From the NCBI RefSeq assembly GCF_024346375.1, contig NZ_JAGQCV010000007.1, forward strand, positions 62,001-126,000: a stretch of 64,000 nt of DNA, given 5' to 3'. Positions within the stretch are counted from its first letter, which is position 1, and each line of letters opens with the position of its first letter. The DNA comes from Synechococcus sp. ATX 2A4. Lineage in GTDB: Bacteria; Cyanobacteriota; Cyanobacteriia; PCC-6307; Cyanobiaceae. Positions 8,457 to 18,421 of the stretch are shown here, one piece after another. The notes beneath the pieces are model-generated. The model was not told where the DNA came from. It searched no databases and saw only the letters and a program-made list of their open reading frames with translations. The translations under genes and the position numbers were made by a program.

Positions 8457-9140
8457 CTACCTTGCGGCAGGAACGGCCCGTCTGCCCCCCGGCCCATGGT
8501 CGGGATGGCTGGGGCAGAGATCGGCCATCGGGCAGACGCCGCAGCCGGGGTTGCGGGCCCGGCACACGGCACGGCCATGAAAGATCAGCCGGATCGAGAC
8601 GTTTTCCCATTCCGGCTGCGGAAACAGCTTCATCAGCTCGGGTTCGATCTTCACCGGTTCGCTCTGGCGGGTGAGGCCGAGCCGGTTGCTGAGGCGTCGC
8701 ACGTGGGTGTCCACCGTGACGCCGGCATGGATGCCGAAGGCATGGGCCAGCACCACGTTGGCCGTCTTGCGGGCCACCCCCGGCAGCTCCAGCAGCTCGG
8801 GCATCGAGGCCGGCACCGCGCCGCCGTGGTGTTCGAGCAGCAGCCGGGAGGCGGCCACGATGTTTTTGGCCTTATTACGGAAGAAGCCGGTGGATTTCAC
8901 GTAGGGCTCCACCGCCTCGCTGTCCACGGCGGCAGCGGCGTCGGCGTCGGGGAAGCGCTCGAAGAGGGCCGGGGTCACCTTGTTGACCCGCTCATCGGTG
9001 CACTGGGCCGAAAGCATGGTGGCCACCAGCAGCTCCCAGGGGGTGCGCCAGTCGAGCGAGCAGGTGGCCTCCGGGTAGAGCGCGGCAAGACGCTCCAGGA
9101 TCAGCGGCGCCCGCTGGCGGGCGGTGGGAAAGCGGGGCAC
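8457..9140 (-). CDS. nth: Endonuclease III (DNA glycosylase/AP lyase)
   Basis: The 227-residue protein has the helix-hairpin-helix [19 protein letters not shown], including the catalytic lysine of the LPGVxxKT motif, and the catalytic aspartate in [14 protein letters not shown]. Four cysteines in [17 protein letters not shown] (C-x6-C-x2-C-x5-C) bind the [4Fe-4S] cluster. It removes oxidised pyrimidines and cleaves the abasic site in base-excision repair. The start lies one base from the rseP stop, so the two genes are probably cotranscribed. Confidence 0.96.
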   Translation of the reverse strand: MPRFPTARQRAPLILERLAALYPEATCSLDWRTPWELLVATMLSAQCTDERVNKVTPALFERFPDADAAAAVDSEAVEPYVKSTGFFRNKAKNIVAASRLLLEHHGGAVPASMPELLELPGVARKTANVVLAHAFGIHAGVTVDTHVRRLSNRLGLTRQSEPVKIEPELMKLFPQPEWENVSIRLIFHGRAVCRARNPGCGVCPMADLCPSHPDHGPGGRRAVPAAR

Positions 9141-9141
9141 G

Positions 9142-10230
9142 TCAGCGGGCCAGCAGCTGCTGCACGGCGGAGAGCTGGCTGGTGTCCTTCACGATCAGCA
9201 CCAGGCTGAGGCCCACCAGCAGCAGGAAGCCTGACTGCATGAAGACCAGCTGCAGACGCTGCGGCAGCGGCCGGCCGCGCAGGCCTTCAAGCAGCAGCAG
9301 CACGAACTGGCCGCCATCCAGCAGGGGCAAGGGCAGGGCATTGAGCACGGCCAGGTTGATCGAGATCAGCGCTGTAAACAGAAAGAGGCTGCCGCCGCCA
9401 TCGCGGGCGAGCGAGGCGCCCATCTCCACGATCTTCACCGGCCCCGACACCTGGGGTGCCGTTTCGCCGAAACGGGTGACCAGGGCCACGAAGCCATCGA
9501 CGGTGCGGCGGATCAGCTTGACGCAGGTGCGGTTGGCATGGCCGATCACCTCCAGCGGGCCGCGGGCGGGCCGGAAGGCTTCGCTGCCGCTGGGCTGCAG
9601 CTGGGCGCCGATGCGGCCGATGCCGTTCTGTTCATCGGGGGTGAGCGTGAGCGTCACCGTGCTGCCGGCGCGCTCCGCCACCAGCTGGAGTGTGCGCTGC
9701 GGCGCGCCCTTGATATCGGCCACCAGGCCCTCCACAGCGCTTTGGCCGCCGCCGAGGGGGGTGCCGGCGAGGCTGAGGATCCGGTCGCCGGGACGCAGGC
9801 CGGAGGCCGCCGCCGGCAGGCCGGGCTGCACCGCCGCCACCACCACGCCCGGGGTGGCGCTGAAGCCGGCGGGAATGCCCACTACAGCTCCTTGCGCCAC
9901 CAGCACGGCCCAGGCGAGCAGCAGGTTGGCGAGCACGCCGGCGGCGATCACCAGGGCCCGCTGCGGCAGCGGGCGGTTGCGCAACAGATCGGGGTCATCG
10001 GCGGGGATGTCGCTGTCGTCGTCGTCGTCGGGGAAGGCCACGTAGCCGCCCAGGGGGATGGCCCGCAGGGCGAACTGCACCCCACGGCGCCGCCGCTCCA
10101 GCAGCACCGGGCCGAAGCCGACCGAGAAGCCGCTGACCCGGATCCCCTGCCAGGTGGCTGCAAAAAAGTGCCCCGCTTCGTGGACGACGATCAGGCCGGC
10201 AAGGATGGCCAGGGCCGTGAGGACACCCAT
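9142..10230 (-). CDS. rseP: Site-2 intramembrane zinc metalloprotease RseP
   Basis: The 362-residue membrane protein has the HEAGH zinc motif at 17-21 inside the first transmembrane span, a central PDZ domain (about 130-215, with GDRILSLAGTPLGG), and the C-terminal third zinc-ligand motif NALPLPLLDGGQF between further spans. S2P enzymes cut transmembrane substrates such as anti-sigma factors. An acidic DDDDDSDIPADD insertion after the second beta element is encoded by a (GTC)n microsatellite (about 10014-10031). Upstream of it, where serS would be expected in this gene block, the pilin operon begins instead. Confidence 0.95.
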   Translation of the reverse strand: MGVLTALAILAGLIVVHEAGHFFAATWQGIRVSGFSVGFGPVLLERRRRGVQFALRAIPLGGYVAFPDDDDDSDIPADDPDLLRNRPLPQRALVIAAGVLANLLLAWAVLVAQGAVVGIPAGFSATPGVVVAAVQPGLPAAASGLRPGDRILSLAGTPLGGGQSAVEGLVADIKGAPQRTLQLVAERAGSTVTLTLTPDEQNGIGRIGAQLQPSGSEAFRPARGPLEVIGHANRTCVKLIRRTVDGFVALVTRFGETAPQVSGPVKIVEMGASLARDGGGSLFLFTALISINLAVLNALPLPLLDGGQFVLLLLEGLRGRPLPQRLQLVFMQSGFLLLVGLSLVLIVKDTSQLSAVQQLLAR

Positions 10231-10385
10231 TCAGTTGGTTTCAGGCAGTGTCTCCATTGTGCTGGCTGCCGTGGGTGGCACGCGTCCCAGAAAACTCTCA
10301 CCCGGCTCCCACACACCCTTCCTTCTGGCCACTGTTGCCTTCTGGGCAGGTTTGCGAACCTTGAGGGGCCCCCAAGGGAGCTTCA

Positions 10386-11652
10386 GTGAATTTCACATCT
10401 CCCGGCAAGGCTGAATCTTTCCTGTTTGCCAACCTCCCTTCCACAACTGCCGCTGTGTCAAGTGTGACGGCGGCGAGTGTTGCGGCGGCTCATCCCCAAC
10501 GGCGCATTCATGCCGTTCCTTCTGTTCCCTCCGTACCCCCCAGGACGCTGGCGAACCCTTCGCCCGCTCCTGCTGCCCCTGCCCCACGCCCGGCCAGGTT
10601 GCCCGGTTGGCTGCAGCGGCTGAGTGCCATCTCCAAGCGGGATCTTCTGGGTGTGGCGGCGCTGGCCACGCTGGTCAGCATCGGTTTCGGCTTCAGTGCC
10701 GTGCAGGGGGCGCTCACCTCGACAGACTCAATCACCGTTCCGGTGGCGCGCTTGCCGGGGCATCAATACTTCTCCCTGGCCGCCTCTGAGGCCCTGGCAG
10801 AGCCTCATCGGCTCAACCTTCAGGTTGCCCACTACAGCGATACCGACGCCATCGTCGACGATTACCTGAAGGGAAACCTGCGCGTGGCGCAGATGACCAA
10901 CTTCGATGCCGTGCGGATCTGCAGCCTTAAGCCAGAGCGCTGCCCGGTGGTGGTGATGGTGATCAATACCTCCAATGGTGGCCACCAGCTCATTGCCAAC
11001 CGAGGCCTCTGGGGGGTCCAAGCCCTTCAGGGCCGCTCCGTGGCTGTGAGCCGTTTCGGGCCCCGGCACCTACCTGCTGTCCCAGGCCCTGGCTGCTGAG
11101 GGCCTCTCACTCAGCGACGTCACGCTCAAGCCCCAGCCGCTCGAGGGCATGCCGGGCCAGCTGCGTCGCGGTGAGGTGCTGGCTGCCGCCATGGGTTCCC
11201 CCTACAGCGGCTACTCGGTGCGCACCGGCACCGGCCGGGCGCTCTTCGACAGCCGCCAGCTGCCCCTGCAGATCGTGAGCCTGCTGGTGGTGGATCCTGC
11301 CTTGCTTCACAGCGACAAAGCCGCCGTCACCAAGCTGCTGCGCACCTGGCAGGCCGCCCAGGAGTTCGCCGCCCGCCATCCCAAGCAATCGCAGCTGCTG
11401 ATGGGCCAGTCGTCGGGCCTGAGTGCCACTGGCTTCCGCGATGCAGAACGAGGCATGACCTACATCCCCCTCGACGAGCAGGGCGCCATGCTGGCGGCGG
11501 GTGGCGCGATCGAGCGGAATCTTGCCGGTGCGCAAGCCGCCAACCTCGAGATGGGTGTTGCCAACCCTGCTGCGCCGCTCCCCCGGGTCAACCGGGCCGC
11601 TCTCGATCTGGCGCTTCAGCCCTCTGCCGCGAGCCTGGCCGCAGCGAAGTAG
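10386..11652 (+). pseudogene. ABC-type substrate-binding protein (NMT1/SsuA-like) split by a one-base frameshift
   Basis: Two reading frames encode one protein. Frame one runs from 10386 to about 11060: Pro-rich start, a single membrane/signal segment (DLLGVAALATLVSIGFGFSA), then PGHQYFSLAASEALAEPH and DDYLKGNLRVAQMTNFDAV. Frame two continues to 11652 (SGPGTYLLSQALAAEGLSLS through AMGSPYSGYSVRTGTGR). The pattern is that of periplasmic binding proteins for nitrate, sulphonate or bicarbonate-like ligands. Removing one C from the run CCCC at 11061-11064 joins the frames at FGPGTYLLS. Either the gene is recently inactivated or the assembly has an error here. No permease or ATPase gene is adjacent. 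Confidence 0.75.
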
Positions 11653-11821
11653 GGCACCAGGCAGGAGAAAGGCAGGGGTGATCCGCCCCACGCATGCGAC
11701 CATGCCAATCCCCTGGCGGCCTCCAGCAGCGGCCAACCCCTTCATTGCGGGAGTCTTACGAAATGGTGAGAGCACGCCTAGAAGTTTGCTAGGATTCCAG
11801 CATTCATGTGGCTGATCTGGG

Positions 11822-14800
11822 ATGTCCCGTCTGAATTCGCGCTACGGAGTGCGTCCTGACATGGCCACCAGCGCTCAGCTGCTCAAGACCCGGCTGGTCT
11901 TTCATTTGTTGCGTGTTCAGGCGCGGGATGAGAAACAAGCGGGATCCACGTTGGTGGCAGGCATCCTTGTCGTTCTTGCCCTGCTTGTGGGCTCGTTAGG
12001 GCTGGTGGCGGTGGTGACCGGCTCCAACCTGGCTTCATTTGGCAGTGGCGAAAGCCGGGATGCCCAGCAGGTGGCGGAGGCAGGCGCCGATCAGATCATC
12101 GCCACCTTCAACCAGCCAGAGAATCGTCAGTTGCTGGTGGCGGGGAGCACACCTCCCAACCAATGGAGCACCACCAATGCGGCCCTGCAAAGCCCCTGCG
12201 TCTCCACCAGCAATGTCCGCCCCGGTGGCACCGGCTTCCCTTCCACTAGAGCGATCGGCCTTGCGAATGGGCAATTTCGCAACCTTGAAAACATTACACA
12301 GGTGAATCAGGGCAACCGCCGCTTTGCCTTGCAGTCGATTCGTTATTCCGCAGGGACCCCTGGCAGCACCGATCGCCGCGGCGTGTTTCGCACCTTCAAT
12401 GCCAACGGCACGGCCTTGAGCCAAGGCGGAGTGATCCCAGCAGGAACCACCTTCAACTCCTTGCTGAATCTCGATGATCCCGATGGTGGCGGCCCTCTGC
12501 GGCCGGGGACAAACACGGGGTATATCGCGGTGACGGTAGAAGGCCGTTTGTACCGGGCGGATGGCACCTTCTCCACCTCCACCATCACCAAGGAGTTTGA
12601 GGTGGTGCCGAAGTGCTGCGGGGGGTCGTTCGGAAGCAATGATTCCGGCGGTTCTGCCCAGGGTGCCGCTGCGGCGGGTGACCTCGGTGCGGACAGCCGC
12701 TTCTGCGGCATTGAATTCGGCATGATCACCGGCATCAACGGTGGACGCTTCCTGTCCCAGGCGGCCAACGACAGATACACCAAGCGGAACGAAGCCAATC
12801 AGGTTGTCAACATCGCTTCTATTCTCGGCATCATTGACAATGCTGATTATGTGTGGGATCGCAATACTCAGCAAGTTGTTGGTGGCCGGCAAGTGGGGTG
12901 CCGAACGGTTCCCAGCCCATGCAATACAACGGCAGAAATTGTTCCTGGGGACACCAGCGGCAACACGATTGGAGGAACTGGTTTCGGAAGTTACTTCAGG
13001 CCCTTTCTTGCCAGCCAAAACCCAACCCCCGCCCTCTGCCCCCCGGCCAGTGGTGCGCCATTACGTTTGTTTTTGGGCAATGAAGCCTCCATCCAAGGCC
13101 GCGCAGCCTCCTGCATCCCGATCGTGCCGTTGTTCTTGTCCACAGGCCTCCCCAGCATTGCCAGCAAGTACACCTATGCATGGACAGTTGGCGGCAATCC
13201 TGACACCGTCAGCAAGCAGACGGTGACATCGGCAAACACCGGTGGATACCCTGTGTTCGATGTGCAAGCAGCCGATCGAAATGGGCCGAATGCAGACGGT
13301 GTGAACATCTGGCTCCGCGGCAACGGAGCCACCTCTGTCGATCAGGTGACCCCTGGGCCGTTCCTCGAATACTGCAATACCAGGTATCTCCCTGATAACG
13401 CCTGCGCTTCGGTGTTTGATGGAAAAGGCTCCACCATCCACACCTGGGCTGTGGTTTCCAGGCCAGGAGCAGTAACCGGTGGCATTGGCGACGACTTCGC
13501 TTCCAACAGCCTTTCCGGCTTCACTGCCAACAGCACGCCGCGCTGGCCATCCATCTGGCAAGAGAACGATCGTGGCAACACCAAGGGCAGCGAGCTCACA
13601 ACCGGTGATGTGACCATCGCTGGAGGAAATGCAGAGTTTCGGAAGGTCGCCAACACGGCCTGGAACGCTGACTTCACCAATGCACCGGCCCTGGCCAGAG
13701 CGGTGAATCTCTACGCCCTGCAAACGCCTGTTCTGGAGTTCACACTTCAACGGTCGGGCCGAGGTGCCTTCACTGGTAGATCCGCCTTGCGTGTGGATTA
13801 CAGCTTCGATGCTGGTGCGGGAGTTTCCACTGATGAAGCGATCGGTACCGACGCAGGGTGGGTTCAGATGGCCACGATCACCGCTAATGGCGTTTTGGAT
13901 GACAGCAATGGTGCCTCTGGGCCGGACTGTACCAGGAACCCTGGGACTGGAGCGGCGGAACCAGGATCTTCGAGATTCTACACCTGCAGGATTGCCTTCC
14001 CCCCAGCGGCCTTTGCCACATCCAACCGCTTCAGTCACTACGTGAAGTTTCGGATACGAGCCAACGACCAATATTCAACAGTAGCTCGAAATACTAGAAA
14101 CCGCATCCAAAGAGTGCTGCTGGATAATGTCGCTATTCGCAGCTCCCCCGCCAACCCTTCTGCTCCACCGCAATACCTCAACTGGTGCGAATACAGCCCA
14201 AATTTCCCCGCCACGGTTTCGTTCGACGGTGGCTTTCACTGCCTGGGCCCCACCGTCGACATGCGCGGCCTTGGCAACAACCTCTGGATGGACACCACCG
14301 ACCACTCCATCACCTTCTACTACAACCGCCCCACTGATTCCAGGGGAATCACAACTGCTCAACCCTTGATTAACCTTTTCCAAGGTGGAGCAATGGCAAA
14401 TGTGTCTTGCACTCGAGGCGTGGGCAACCCTGTTCTGGGTACCGCACCCATCGAAAATTGCAAAACACTCGTTGCGGAGAATGTGTTCAACCCCGTCGGT
14501 GAATATGATCGCTTTAACATTTTTGGACGTGATACTACTCCCGCAAACAATTGCTTTGATGCGGGGCTGGCTAACCAGCCATGCAATCAGGTTGTCATCA
14601 TCGGGGCGGATTCCTCCGCCACGGCAGCCAATCGCTCCCGCATTGCCGGTGCCTGGTTCTACATGCCCTGGGGTCTTGTCTCCTTTTGTGTGAACGGCTG
14701 TGGACCTCTGCCGGCCATCACTGAAGCAGAGCTTGCGCAAGACGACAGCTGGAACTTTGGTGGACGGATTTGGGTGCGCACCATCCTGGCCGGCGGACAG

Positions 14801-14950
14801 AATCACTTCCGAGTTCCGCCCTCCTCTTCCTCCAGCCTTACGCAACTTGTGGGAGCCACAAACTCTGCAGATGTGACCTACATCGGCTGGGAGGGAATCG
14901 ACTGGGTTGCGCGTTCGCCATCAGCTGCACGCAGAGGTTCCTTGGATTGA
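11822..14950 (+). CDS. Giant PilX/GspK-like minor pilin with large extracellular region (putative tip protein)
   Basis: This 1042-residue protein starts like a PilX/GspK-class minor pilin: a basic leader to about residue 40, G-STLVAGILVVLALLVGS as the hydrophobic helix, and the typical SRDAQQVAEAGADQIIATF helix after it. The Glu at +5 seen in other pilins is missing, as is usual for GspK-type subunits. The remaining 950 residues are Ser/Thr/Asn/Gly-rich with many cysteines. A segment at about 600-780 ends YVKFRIRAND...RVLLDNVAI, resembling a beta-sandwich carbohydrate-binding or MAM/LamG-like module. First gene of the operon; the next start lies 4 bp after its stop. I infer a tip adhesin; the ligand is unknown. 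GC is clearly lower than in flanking core genes. Confidence 0.8.
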   Translation: MSRLNSRYGVRPDMATSAQLLKTRLVFHLLRVQARDEKQAGSTLVAGILVVLALLVGSLGLVAVVTGSNLASFGSGESRDAQQVAEAGADQIIATFNQPENRQLLVAGSTPPNQWSTTNAALQSPCVSTSNVRPGGTGFPSTRAIGLANGQFRNLENITQVNQGNRRFALQSIRYSAGTPGSTDRRGVFRTFNANGTALSQGGVIPAGTTFNSLLNLDDPDGGGPLRPGTNTGYIAVTVEGRLYRADGTFSTSTITKEFEVVPKCCGGSFGSNDSGGSAQGAAAAGDLGADSRFCGIEFGMITGINGGRFLSQAANDRYTKRNEANQVVNIASILGIIDNADYVWDRNTQQVVGGRQVGCRTVPSPCNTTAEIVPGDTSGNTIGGTGFGSYFRPFLASQNPTPALCPPASGAPLRLFLGNEASIQGRAASCIPIVPLFLSTGLPSIASKYTYAWTVGGNPDTVSKQTVTSANTGGYPVFDVQAADRNGPNADGVNIWLRGNGATSVDQVTPGPFLEYCNTRYLPDNACASVFDGKGSTIHTWAVVSRPGAVTGGIGDDFASNSLSGFTANSTPRWPSIWQENDRGNTKGSELTTGDVTIAGGNAEFRKVANTAWNADFTNAPALARAVNLYALQTPVLEFTLQRSGRGAFTGRSALRVDYSFDAGAGVSTDEAIGTDAGWVQMATITANGVLDDSNGASGPDCTRNPGTGAAEPGSSRFYTCRIAFPPAAFATSNRFSHYVKFRIRANDQYSTVARNTRNRIQRVLLDNVAIRSSPANPSAPPQYLNWCEYSPNFPATVSFDGGFHCLGPTVDMRGLGNNLWMDTTDHSITFYYNRPTDSRGITTAQPLINLFQGGAMANVSCTRGVGNPVLGTAPIENCKTLVAENVFNPVGEYDRFNIFGRDTTPANNCFDAGLANQPCNQVVIIGADSSATAANRSRIAGAWFYMPWGLVSFCVNGCGPLPAITEAELAQDDSWNFGGRIWVRTILAGGQNHFRVPPSSSSSLTQLVGATNSADVTYIGWEGIDWVARSPSAARRGSLD

Positions 14951-14954
14951 ACTG

Positions 14955-15569
14955 ATGCAGACACTTTTGCGCCGAAAGTTTGTTCCGTTTGCTCCAAAGG
15001 AACGGGGTTCCTCAATCGTGGAGGCCTTGGTTCTCTCGGGGATGATCACGATTGTGCTGGCTTCCACGGCTTCGATTTTCACCGGCATCAGCCGTCGAAC
15101 GATTTCCACGCAGCAGCAGGTGCTGATGCAGGCTTCGATCGACGACAACATACGCCAAATCAAAACCCTCGCGCGCCGGTACACCTGTTGTTCTGGTGTG
15201 TGCACAGTCACGCCTCCCACCACCTTCGGCGTGGTTGGGGGCGTGACCCAGCCCTGTGCCACCAACAATCCCCTGGATGATCGCTACTACTTCCCGCAAG
15301 TGGATCTGGCATCAACAACTGCAAGCTTTCCCAATACCACCACTTCTTCTGAACCAATCGCCGTTGAACAGCTCTGCGCCAATAACACAAATTTCATGAC
15401 TCCATTTCGCACTGCTGTGAATGCTGTGCCCCAGCCTGTGAACGCCACCCGAACCACTGCCATTCAAGCAGATCGCATCTTGAGAGTAACGTTCACGGAT
15501 AACAATAATCAGAATCGGCAGGTCCGTGTGGAGAACATCATCCCCCAGATGGCCTATTTCTGCCCATGA
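14955..15569 (+). CDS. PilV-like minor pilin
   Basis: The protein of 204 residues has a class III/type IV prepilin start: basic leader MQTLLRRKFVPFAPKERG, cleavage expected after G, then SSIVEALVLSGMITIVLAST with Glu at mature position 5. The body carries RYTCCSGVC and ends NIIPQMAYFCP, so it has at least one likely disulphide. A paralogue with the same TCC pair and C-terminal cysteine is at 27037-27633. It starts 4 bp after the giant PilX-like gene and its stop overlaps the next ATG (ATGA), so translation is probably coupled. It would act as a priming minor pilin. Confidence 0.85.
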   Translation: MQTLLRRKFVPFAPKERGSSIVEALVLSGMITIVLASTASIFTGISRRTISTQQQVLMQASIDDNIRQIKTLARRYTCCSGVCTVTPPTTFGVVGGVTQPCATNNPLDDRYYFPQVDLASTTASFPNTTTSSEPIAVEQLCANNTNFMTPFRTAVNAVPQPVNATRTTAIQADRILRVTFTDNNNQNRQVRVENIIPQMAYFCP

Positions 15570-16132
15570 TGTTTAAAACTGCGAGCTTCAAGAACATATT
15601 CAGATTCCAGGCGTTCACCGTCGCCGAGCTCATGGTGACTGTTGCCGTGATCGGCGTTCTTAGCGCGGTGGTGTTTACCTCTTCGCAGGCTTTCCTGCGC
15701 CGTGATCAGGCCAATGCCGCAGCAGCAGAGCTGGTTGGTTGGCTTGAGGCCATTTCTGCGCGCTCAGGGTCCGTTGGTCCCTGCACAGTGCAGTTCACTG
15801 CCGCCAATGGGCTGGCACCGGGGGCCACGTTTGCTTCATTGCAGGCCGGCGATGCCAGGTGCACCCCGGAGCCCAATCTGGCGCTTCCTGCCACCGATGG
15901 CAATCGCACTTACAACGTGGCCGTGACCTATACGCCGAATGGAACAACCGCTTTGGCGTTCACGAATCGGGCTGGTGTGGTGGCCAATGGTGTGGAAGCC
16001 GTTGTAAGAATCTCGGTGAATAATCAGCTGCCCTTGCGTTGCGTGAGAATTCGTTTTGGCACGCTCAGCACCGGCATCAATAACGCCACAGGGGATGTTG
16101 CCCAAACCTGCACAGTATGGGAGCGCACGTGA
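15566..16132 (+). CDS. FimU/GspH-like minor pilin
   Basis: The 188-residue prepilin has leader MMFKTASFKNIFRFQA followed by FTVAELMVTVAVIGVLSAVV, with Ala in place of Gly at the -1 cleavage position and Glu at +5. After the helix come AELVGWLEAISARSG and a beta-rich domain, the GspH/FimT pattern. A cysteine pair (ARCTPE and RCVRI, TCTVW) is likely disulphide bonded. Its ATG overlaps the preceding stop by ATGA and its stop TGA shares a base with the next ATG. The Ala at -1 is tolerated by some prepilin peptidases and is also seen in the first PilA-like pilin at 31843. Confidence 0.82.
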   Translation: MMFKTASFKNIFRFQAFTVAELMVTVAVIGVLSAVVFTSSQAFLRRDQANAAAAELVGWLEAISARSGSVGPCTVQFTAANGLAPGATFASLQAGDARCTPEPNLALPATDGNRTYNVAVTYTPNGTTALAFTNRAGVVANGVEAVVRISVNNQLPLRCVRIRFGTLSTGINNATGDVAQTCTVWERT

Positions 16133-16761
16133 TGAAACACCTTGCGGCTAAACGCCAATCCAGCAATGGTTTCACCCTGGTGGAGCTGCTGATTGGCAGT
16201 GTGCTCACGATCATCACGATGGGATCTGTGGCCTTCCTGGCCGCTCAGCAGATTCGTGTCGCCGATAATGTGTACGCCACCACCACGATCAATCGCAGCT
16301 TCAGGCGCTTTTCTGATCTGTTGAAGGTGGAGGTGGCCGAAGCCTGCATGCTGCGCGGAGGGGTCAATCCCCGCACAACGGCAACCTTGCCGGATACCCC
16401 CTGCAAACCACAAGATCCTTCGGTTTGTTTGCCTCAAACCACCACATCCGATCTCCGCATGCTGGTGCCGATTCAGCCTCCAGGTTCCAATGCCATCACC
16501 TACACAAACATTATTCGTTATTACCTCAGCGGAACCGAATTGCTCCGAGATGGCCCTCAAATTGGAGTCAATAGCCTATTGGTGCCAGGCACAACAGTGG
16601 CTGCCAGCAGGGTGTTGAGCAATGTTTCCGCATTCACTGCCACCGTTTCAGGTGATTGCACATGGGTGACACTGAATCTCACCCTGGCTGTTCCAGGTTC
16701 TACAGCGGTGGTGGCACGTCAGCTCACTCTCTATTCTGGATCATCCCTGAGCATTCACTGA
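16132..16761 (+). CDS. PilW/GspJ-like minor pilin
   Basis: The protein of 209 residues begins MKHLAAKRQSSNG then FTLVELLIGSVLTIITMGSV, a canonical prepilin leader with Gly at -1 and Glu at +5. The helix is followed by RRFSDLLKVEVAEACMLRGG and a beta-rich domain with LRMLVPIQPPG and NIIRYYLSGTELLRDGP, as in PilW/GspJ pilins. Its ATG overlaps the preceding TGA by one base, and the methyltransferase gene begins one base after its own stop, so all five genes 11822-18421 look like one transcript. Confidence 0.85.
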   Translation: MKHLAAKRQSSNGFTLVELLIGSVLTIITMGSVAFLAAQQIRVADNVYATTTINRSFRRFSDLLKVEVAEACMLRGGVNPRTTATLPDTPCKPQDPSVCLPQTTTSDLRMLVPIQPPGSNAITYTNIIRYYLSGTELLRDGPQIGVNSLLVPGTTVAASRVLSNVSAFTATVSGDCTWVTLNLTLAVPGSTAVVARQLTLYSGSSLSIH

Positions 16762-16762
16762 A

Positions 16763-18421
16763 TTGGCTCAACAACCCTCCTGGGATCACGGCTATCACTC
16801 TTCAAGTTCCTATACGAGTGCCTTTTACCGTGAGCTCACCCCCAGTTGGTTGGATTTTGCGGCCTTGGTGAAGGGGCAGTTGCCACCACGAGAATCGGAA
16901 GGTGAGCCTTTTGTTTTTCTTGATCTCGGTTGCGGCACAGGGTTCTCCTTGGTGGTGCTGGCATCGCTTTATCCGGAAGGGCGCTTTTATGGTGTGGATT
17001 TCCACCCTGATCATGTGGCCCACGGCCTTGATCTGGCGCGCCGCGCAGGGTTGAAGAATATTGAGATCTTGGAAGCTGATTTTCTGGAATTGGCAGCTCC
17101 AGATGCTGTGTTGCCCTGGGCGGCTGGTGGCTGCCACTACGTGGTGGCCCATGGCATCGCCACCTGGGTTACCGCACCGGTTCAGGCGGCCCTGCTTGCT
17201 GTTGCCGCAGCGTCTTTGCGTCCAGCTGGGCTGTTTTATTGCTCTTACAACACCTATCCCGGTTGGCTGGCCCGCAGCTGTTTTCAGCAGCTGCTGGCGC
17301 TGGATCTTCCTGCCGCACATCCAGGGGGCAGCGGGCCGCGCTTTCACGACACCGCGCGTTTGCTGCATCAGCTGCTGGGCGATGAAGCGCAACCCTCTCC
17401 ATTTGGGGCCTCCTATCCCAGCTTGCGCCGGGAGTTGCAATCCGTGGAGTTTGCCCCTGTGGACTATCTCTGCGGTGAATATGCCAATGAGGGTTGGGCA
17501 CCCCTCTACGTCACGGAGATGTTTGCGCGCTGCAAGGCGCACAAGCTCTCGTTTCTTGGATCGGCCACCTATTCCGAATCGTTCCTTGAGTTGCTGCCGC
17601 CTCCATTGCGTGATCTGGTGCTGCAGGAGCCGAGGATCGAGGCCCGTGAGTTGCTGATTGATCTCGCCACCAACAAGGCCTTCCGCCGAGATCTGCTCAC
17701 CAAGGGCCAGGTCCGGCTCACGCACCAGGAATGGTTGGAGCGGCTCCGCCCCGTTTCCTTCCAGTTGCTCCAGCCGCAGGAGGCCTGGCTGGCCAATCCC
17801 AGCGACACCCTTCACTTCAGAGCCTGCTTCGGAGAGATCCAGGGCGATCCCCAGGCCTATGGGCCCGTGCTTTCTGCCATCTCGGCAGCGCCATCCTCGT
17901 TGCACTCCCTCTTGAGCGCTTGCCAGCAATCTCCAGGTGAGCTCGTTGTGATGCTCTCGCTCCTGCTTGAGGCCGGTGGCATCGGCTTTGACCGTGGCCC
18001 TGCCGCTGCCAAGGCGGCAGCCCAGGTTCAGCGCCTCAATCAGCTGCTGCTGGGTCGCATCCAGGAGGGGCGTTCCTACACGCAGCTGGCCTTGCCCGCC
18101 GTGGGTTCAGCCATTCCCTTTTCCGTGCTTGAGGCCCTGATCTATCGGGCCCAGCGTGAACAACTGGAGGAGCCGATGCTCAGCAGCTGTGTGTTGCTAT
18201 GGCTCAAGGAAACCAACGTGCAGTTGATCGGCGATGGCCATCAGGTGATTCTGGAAGCGCCGGCTCAGCTCTTGAAGATTCAGGAGATCGCCGCCATTTT
18301 GAAAGCCACCAAAGTGCCCTTGCTGGAGCGTTTGGGTGGCGTGCCAACCCCAACCCCACGCCTCAAGGCTTCCCGATCCACGCGGAGCCGAAATAGGGCA
18401 CCAGCGCCGCCGGAATCCTGA
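16763..18421 (+). CDS. PKMT-type SAM methyltransferase with regulatory domain, last gene of pilin operon 1
   Basis: The 552-residue protein has a Rossmann methyltransferase domain with motif I VFLDLGCGTGFS (residues 51-62) and motif II YGVDFHPDH, then the long C-terminal part of the 'methyltransferase regulatory domain' family (SQEYANEGWAP-like CGEYANEGWAPLYVTEM, residues about 230-250, and a winged-helix-like tail). The best known members are rickettsial PKMT1/PKMT2, which methylate lysines of an outer-membrane protein. It starts with TTG 1 bp after the PilW-like stop and ends 59 bp inside the convergent serS gene. A clear paralogue lies at 22026-23609, again next to minor pilins. Modification of pilins is an inference from context. 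Confidence 0.85.
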   Translation: MAQQPSWDHGYHSSSSYTSAFYRELTPSWLDFAALVKGQLPPRESEGEPFVFLDLGCGTGFSLVVLASLYPEGRFYGVDFHPDHVAHGLDLARRAGLKNIEILEADFLELAAPDAVLPWAAGGCHYVVAHGIATWVTAPVQAALLAVAAASLRPAGLFYCSYNTYPGWLARSCFQQLLALDLPAAHPGGSGPRFHDTARLLHQLLGDEAQPSPFGASYPSLRRELQSVEFAPVDYLCGEYANEGWAPLYVTEMFARCKAHKLSFLGSATYSESFLELLPPPLRDLVLQEPRIEARELLIDLATNKAFRRDLLTKGQVRLTHQEWLERLRPVSFQLLQPQEAWLANPSDTLHFRACFGEIQGDPQAYGPVLSAISAAPSSLHSLLSACQQSPGELVVMLSLLLEAGGIGFDRGPAAAKAAAQVQRLNQLLLGRIQEGRSYTQLALPAVGSAIPFSVLEALIYRAQREQLEEPMLSSCVLLWLKETNVQLIGDGHQVILEAPAQLLKIQEIAAILKATKVPLLERLGGVPTPTPRLKASRSTRSRNRAPAPPES

